64,000 bases of DNA. It comes from Paenibacillus faecalis (GTDB lineage: Bacteria; Bacillota; Bacilli; Paenibacillales; Paenibacillaceae). A program made the position numbers and the translations under genes. The stretch covers positions 2,895,761 through 2,959,760 of the forward strand of contig NZ_LT985747.1 of NCBI RefSeq assembly GCF_900289175.1, in the 5' to 3' direction. Below, in pieces: positions 62,558-64,000 of the stretch. Position 1 is the first letter of the stretch. Each line of letters begins with the position of its first letter. The notes under the pieces were generated by a model that worked only from the letters and a program-made list of their open reading frames with translations, made no database searches and was not told the DNA's origin.

Positions 62558-63244
62558 CTATTTCCTTTCCGCGGCCGATAAGCTGGAAATATTCCAGTCC
62601 ACCGGTTCAATGCCCTGCTCCATTAAAAATGCGTTAGCAGCTGAAAATGGACGACTTCCGAAAAACCCTCTATGTGCCGCCAAAGGACTTGGGTGACTGG
62701 ACTGAAGCACTTTATGTCTTGTCCGATCAATGATAGCTCCTTTTTTTTGCGCATAGCTACCCCATAGCATAAATACCATCGGGGTTTCACGTTCATTCAA
62801 TTTTGAAATCACAGCATCTGTAAATTGTTCCCATCCTAGCGATTTATGCGAATTCGGTTGTCCTTCCCGAACGGTCAGAACGGCATTGAGAAGCAGCACG
62901 CCTTGGTTTGCCCAATGCATTAATGATCCATGCGGAGGAAAAGGAACTCCTAGATCCTCTCTAAGCTCTTTATAAATATTCAATAAAGACGGGGGGATTT
63001 TCACGCCCGGTTTAACAGAAAAACTGAGCCCTTCCGCCTGCCCGTAGCCATGATATGGATCTTGCCCTAAAATAACAACCTTTGTATCTTTGTATGACGT
63101 CTGTTTCAATGCACGGAAAATATCTTCTTTAGGCGGATAAACGGTATAATCCCGATACTCTCTTGCCATCGTTATTCTCAGCTGTCCGAAATAAGGCTTT
63201 TCTATCTCTTCTTGCAGATGCAAGTCCCAATCGTTATCAAACAC
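62558..63244 (-). CDS. ung: Uracil-DNA glycosylase
   Basis: This 228-residue family 1 uracil-DNA glycosylase removes uracil from DNA in base excision repair. The catalytic water-activating motif GQDPYHG lies near residue 60, LLNAVLTVREG near 116, and the Leu-loop HPSPLAAHRGFFGSRPFS with the catalytic His near 182. The length and motifs are typical. It is cotranscribed with the downstream hypothetical gene. Confidence 0.96.
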   Translation of the reverse strand: MFDNDWDLHLQEEIEKPYFGQLRITMAREYRDYTVYPPKEDIFRALKQTSYKDTKVVILGQDPYHGYGQAEGLSFSVKPGVKIPPSLLNIYKELREDLGVPFPPHGSLMHWANQGVLLLNAVLTVREGQPNSHKSLGWEQFTDAVISKLNERETPMVFMLWGSYAQKKGAIIDRTRHKVLQSSHPSPLAAHRGFFGSRPFSAANAFLMEQGIEPVDWNISSLSAAERK

Positions 63245-63785
63245 AGTTGTTTCCTCCTAGCAGACTATCAAATATAATAGATGTATAAAAATATTACACT
63301 TTTTTCACCAAAAAATAAACCAACTTCCTGCACAGGAAGCCGTTTCTTTAAGTACGTTTAGCGACAATTGTATTACTTTTCTATTACTATTAGATTACGT
63401 GTTGGAAATCCGATGAAAAACCTTTTCATTTATAGTTTGAGTTAAGGTGCATTGTAGGTCTGGGTGATCCCCCAAAGGTAAAGATTCTTATTTATTATAG
63501 TGTGAAAGAAAAGGTTCAAACCAGTTCGTTAATCACTTACCGCAGTTATTACATCACTGAATATAGAAAATAGCTTTGGAATATGGTGAATAAAACAATG
63601 CGAAGGAAAGCTCTACCGAAACAAAGATATGTCGTGGAAATATTAGAGCATTCTAAATACAAAATGAATATTTATAAACAGCCCAAGTGTGAGGATGTAT
63701 TGGTATCTTCCGGGGAATAAAGATGACTATCGAACTGCTTCCGTGGTAATATAAGGAAAATAGTAATGGAGGTTATCTACGCAAG
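63245..63785. other. Intergenic region without a convincing gene
   Basis: This stretch of about 540 bases lies between divergent ung and the lipoprotein gene. A plus-strand frame at 63583-63720 encodes 45 basic residues but has no good ribosome binding site. No tRNA, repeat or terminator was found. Confidence 0.35.
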
Positions 63786-64000
63786 ATGAACTATAAAAAG
63801 TATCTTATCGTAGCATCTATCTTATTGATTATTTTGGGAGGTTGTTCAAATAAGGATGCGGAGTTCGACAGTCTCGTAGAACAAGCAAACCGTCATTATA
63901 ACGGCGAAGAATACATATCATCCGCGGCAGTCTATTCAAAGGCACTTGAGGTCAAAGAAGACCCTGATATTAGGTCTAAACTAACCGAAGTAAATACTGA
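63786..64000 (+). CDS. 5' part of a lipoprotein gene (runs off the window)
   Basis: The frame is open from the ATG at 63786 to the window end (71 residues visible). It has a lipoprotein signal with lipobox LGGC near residue 20. A helical region that follows (FDSLVEQANRHYNGEEYISS) looks like the start of a TPR-type repeat. GGAGG lies 13 bases upstream, somewhat far. The function is unknown. Confidence 0.65.
   Translation, partial: MNYKKYLIVASILLIILGGCSNKDAEFDSLVEQANRHYNGEEYISSAAVYSKALEVKEDPDIRSKLTEVNT

Noticed and set aside
63583..63720. 45-residue basic frame upstream of the final lipoprotein
   Set aside because: It has a poor start context and no supporting features.
1..64000. CRISPR arrays, insertion sequences or prophage
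   Set aside because: No regularly spaced repeats, transposase-like frames with terminal repeats, or phage structural genes were seen.

Overview
The window looks like a chromosomal segment of a low-to-mid GC Firmicute of the Paenibacillus type. The evidence is a set of Bacillales-typical genes and orders: ftsW and ylaN, acsA/acuA/ccpA/ytxJ, yktB/speA, a 199-residue rpsD behind a long leader. There are also many GTG/TTG starts with strong AGGAGG-like ribosome binding sites, and a YesM/YesN-type two-component pair beside an LplB/YtcP-type sugar ABC transporter. I saw no rRNA operon, CRISPR array, insertion sequence or recognisable prophage. One tRNA gene is present.

Positions 1-9.6 kb hold cell division and housekeeping genes: ftsW, an Asp23 protein, a Ca2+/H+ antiporter, ylaN, an HPr-like protein without the active histidine, an M29 aminopeptidase, a lipoprotein, a GAF-GGDEF diguanylate cyclase, and rpsD with a structured leader. 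Positions 9.7-19.4 kb hold a class A penicillin-binding protein with C-terminal FN3 domains, acsA divergent from acuA, mtnN, ccpA, ytxJ and a DJ-1/PfpI protein. Positions 19.5-28 kb hold a Glc/GlcNAc-type PTS permease overlapping ptsI, a CoA-binding protein, an unusual aroA, a rhodanese, aroK and gnd. Positions 28-35.1 kb hold yktB, an MFS transporter, speA, a His-rich DUF1292 protein, a CuAO-stalk protein, a metallo-beta-lactamase-fold protein and a DUF3892 protein.

Positions 35.2-37.4 kb are clearly more AT-rich. This stretch carries a tight three-gene cassette of unknown function (a Gly-zipper protein, a 202-residue protein and a 53-residue membrane protein) next to tRNA-Val(GAC). It is the best candidate for an acquired, undescribed element. 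Positions 37.5-40.3 kb hold small lipoproteins and membrane proteins, a GNAT acetyltransferase and an L,D-transpeptidase.

Positions 40.3-60.2 kb, nearly all on the minus strand, are a carbohydrate-use region. A YesM/YesN pair precedes a lipoprotein binding protein and two permeases, then GH125, GH130 and GH38 mannoside enzymes. After an SPFH/ribbon-helix-helix module come a Gfo/Idh oxidoreductase, a SIS-domain isomerase/deaminase, a DeoR regulator, a ROK kinase, a class II ketose-bisphosphate aldolase and a PfkB kinase. This composition fits import and trimming of mannose-rich N-glycan pieces followed by amino-sugar/tagatose-type catabolism (inference). A near-consensus cre box precedes the transporter operon, and ccpA itself lies in the window. 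Two of the catabolic genes share an identical 29-bp promoter segment. The SPFH/RHH module carries its own four-fold 11-bp-period repeat over its promoter.

Positions 60.4-64 kb hold a second L,D-transpeptidase, an AI-2E-family membrane protein, a small hypothetical gene following ung, and the start of a lipoprotein.
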